Below, in pieces: positions 63,901-64,000 of a stretch of 64,000 nucleotides of DNA (position 1 is the first letter of the stretch; every line of letters begins with the position of its first letter). The stretch spans positions 930,001 through 994,000 of the forward strand of contig OZ025817.1 of NCBI GenBank assembly GCA_964019425.1. Reading direction: 5' to 3'. A program made the translations under genes and the position numbers. The notes beneath the pieces were generated by a model. It saw nothing but the letters and a program-made list of their open reading frames with translations, had not been told where the DNA came from and searched no databases. This DNA is from Flectonema sp. DT1601. Taxonomy: Eukaryota > Euglenozoa > Diplonemea > Diplonemida > Diplonemidae.

Positions 63901-64000
63901 GACAGTGCCGGGAACCTGAAATGTTACTTCAAGTTCGAGACCTGCAGGAGATAATTATTTCTGAAGCTGGTGTTCAAAAAGGAGTAAACGCATTTCATAA
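57906..64000 (+). CDS. ABCA-type lipid transporter fused to a sterol glucosyltransferase (UGT80/ATG26-like); 3' end outside window
   Basis: At least 2031 residues, open to the window edge, with no stop or intron seen. The N-terminus (LLEILLPAMIIW) is typical ABCA: first membrane helix, a large luminal loop with N-glycosylation sites, then a cluster of helices to about 450. NBD1: Walker A GHNGAGKTT at 520-528, PQED Q-loop, Walker B VILDE with D642-E643, H-loop THLLEE; its signature is LALGQ (618-622) instead of LSGGQ. A second membrane domain lies at about 860-1225. NBD2: GAGKTT from 1309, signature LSGGA at 1406-1410, Walker B LLLDE with D1430-E1431, ATHS. From about 1612: VVGSRGDVQPF, then MPWSPTRAY, FGSIVTP, and the sugar-donor motif HHGGAGTTAAG (1941-1951), FFGDQPFWG, all as in sterol 3-beta-glucosyltransferases. 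The enzyme part would move glucose from UDP-glucose to sterols; the transporter part would move lipids across a membrane. Confidence 0.95.
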   Translation, partial: MTRWTQLWCLWKIHRSWRPQQWFLGLLEILLPAMIIWASLVYSSIQRRHLRNSPQKLPLYNGWPEYDYEHRVNEGIEVQDLAESRFYGGDIIWFAGTDGIEHEYLEKTISRFRNISGPVRIKVWEDSSEMLRYLNNPVSVIDWNNWRKWFTVVGSAKAAVLINETDYVIYAPKFREEEAFDLTLANWDQSLSAILYWTTDLLSLQIALEKSLFYAASDLDSNLKVNITRYNPGSQMSLHKIIRSIVLITHLAPNLGFIGCLSFLIPFVRMVNALVRHRESGTVDFLAINGMTRMMYYTSFTAAALVPRLVLYVPVLTFTVQAGVLPDVDAGSIFCVILLFMISLIPLSALMAELCSTPLLGLLSASSFYLLFSIFGLVASACSDSVLLTSGVCFEKWPAPSLLSPVAFAVGLATLSQQQLKAYSFGERKYEVPELSHVLLILTLDTILYTLITCAIKEHVRVIKYFRTKIFNFPCDNHLLEYIAPAAICVKDATVLLNGKEILSQITLSVDFAEKMALLGHNGAGKTTLLKVITGILPTTGTVLLNGQSVTAATSNGWVGYCPQEDVLKLIPDMTVTEVLELMSCIKGIPVREISAYAENAAAAIGLHDKRHELPRVLALGQRRKLAVSLAFLGNPKLVILDEPTAGLDPRSRRQVWDLIKKSKHSSCLYTTHLLEEARLGDKLAILNRGELPDDRIGSLASLKEKIDGAFQQLTVVKNNNSMSLNQEIVDSLNFSELEWTTSGRTLTVQLNGDLHYYTDVFRRLQDTEECAKLGIESFSLKMTGLEEFVVRLCDPIVSSKKSGTTSSSYETTPLLSSSALSEPEIHDSLPTLLRVRSTFLSIPRQIITICLHHKIYGTFRSLKFLAFQLVVPLLFIFFSLLITDGLLKTDSANITLSSNMTTVADQIPLYVNNETGIGVSALDLLQSTPPELPLYVEGLDGNFSRLHLLSSPAALNLTIAEERSLSVNIWFNASITHALPVVTNYLMNVLRSNSSNQVMRGHFRSYPTYAPWIAPLVVYGTMFACSIALVTSLFAGKLVNERANGARHLTQLCGVHDTTFYVAYGLADLLASYVVEIALLSVTCIWYPSSSSTFGAMALLLLIFTPCILAMNYSMSYAFKSGLHGAMWCTFYHVSVVHIGLILSATMQSHQSTIRNCWVWLSPLFVVVDGFLYFQNFLEIASTDVRNHETSATPTGTMSQHYLLLMYQLIFWSAALTLCESGYKIKNLIKKIFPRPAGYYEREAALAGVQQDLSIRREIKDVEHRMGLNHTDIFMKQVRKVYGKNVAVSGLYLRLQPGDCFGMLSPSGAGKTTALLMMAGLLSPTQGEVMVRGLSNLYPLELKRLQKLMGYLPQTDPLPSDLTVHQVILFYAKLKGVSSANSSLVNELLERIGLIQLAKKLCGSLSGGAKRLVALAIALLGAPPILLLDEPTLAMDTATRKKAWWMINSRANNNNRKTDTITILATHSMTEADSVCNRIGVLLNGHMSTIGSPLELKERFASGYYLQISTESDNGNRHSALSSLSKDDLVSEIMDLAPGAKLIEAHHNTNEFHLPSGTSLAEVVEWAGRRNIVDYSLSQMSFEHAYLRTVEQQRTLQSAKDCNMDSVPPLRISILVVGSRGDVQPFIAFAQGLLKVGHTVQIATHGCFRNFVMSHFTNQPGRVTFSDIGGDPEKLMQFMVEHPSMISVNLEELRDKRKMMLEIFRGCWSAVTNGFLPEVLIANPPTQVHVHIAEALQIPLQIHFTMPWSPTRAYLHPLAVVSAFGNEQSYGIVEDLMWLGMSDIINTLRSEMGLLKLSHGSGLQHTLKVPHVYCVSEVLVPKPSDWGPHITISGFWFLDSDVGSKTYAPPDDLADFLADGCSPIYIGFGSIVTPANSPLEQIIFQSLETLHSEDGSIRAIISPGWANLGSELTTVPEYVHILDQPIPHDWLFPKCSLVVHHGGAGTTAAGLRAGVPTVVIPFFGDQPFWGHCVQRQGVGSFPIPIKNLTQRSLVSAIRQCREPEMLLQVRDLQEIIISEAGVQKGVNAFH

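Noticed and set aside
1-64000. Transposons, virus-derived elements, CRISPR arrays, tRNA and rRNA genes
   Set aside because: No reverse transcriptase, integrase, transposase, capsid or terminal repeats of such elements, and no RNA gene signature, were recognised.

Overview
The window looks like nuclear DNA from a single-celled eukaryote (protist). Genes carry short GT-AG introns with a GTATGT-like donor. Coding DNA is moderately AT-rich. Spacers are very AT-rich and full of poly(A) and poly(T) runs of 10 to 33 bases. Families present include a sirtuin, NOSIP, ELMO, FAM135, a phosphomannomutase of the eukaryotic PMM type, two cyclophilins and a mitochondrial HslU. I cannot name the species. Two things recall Euglenozoa or another protist that uses spliced-leader trans-splicing: the strict one-strand gene order, and a Y-rich tract plus AG close to almost every start codon. 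The BspA-like leucine-rich repeat protein is compatible with that. At least eleven cis-introns argue against a trypanosomatid. This placement is inference.

All 26 well-supported genes lie on the + strand. Left part (1-19,000) is gene-poor: a 320-bp tandem repeat at the edge, a sirtuin, a membrane prolyl 4-hydroxylase, a roughly 1.1-kb tandem array of about 250-bp units with conserved hairpins, then a secreted astacin protease with about 60 TPPP repeats. Middle (19,000-32,500): a secreted purple acid phosphatase, guanylate kinase, a coiled-coil protein, phosphomannomutase, NOSIP, mitochondrial HslU and a small Alba-like protein. Right part (32,700-57,600) is dense: a coiled-coil/EF-hand protein, a 43-residue membrane protein, a FAM135-type serine hydrolase, a polyproline coiled-coil protein, a CYP23-like secretory cyclophilin, an ELMO protein, a WW-like tail-anchored protein, two proteins I do not recognise, a SAM-like protein, an EF-hand/Arf-like GTPase, a probably myristoylated C2 protein, an LRR protein, a PPIL3 cyclophilin and an ankyrin protein with a histone-H1-like tail.

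The right edge holds the most striking gene: one uninterrupted reading frame (57,906 to beyond 64,000) joins a full ABCA-type lipid transporter (two membrane domains, two ATPase domains) to a sterol-glucosyltransferase (UGT80/ATG26-type) domain. This would couple glycolipid synthesis to lipid movement in one polypeptide.

The genes do not form an obvious pathway. Several fit secretion and the endomembrane system (hydroxylase, protease, phosphatase, cyclophilin, phosphomannomutase for glycan precursors, tail-anchored WW protein), but that is what a random set of eukaryotic genes could give. No tRNA, rRNA, CRISPR array, transposon or virus-derived element was recognised.
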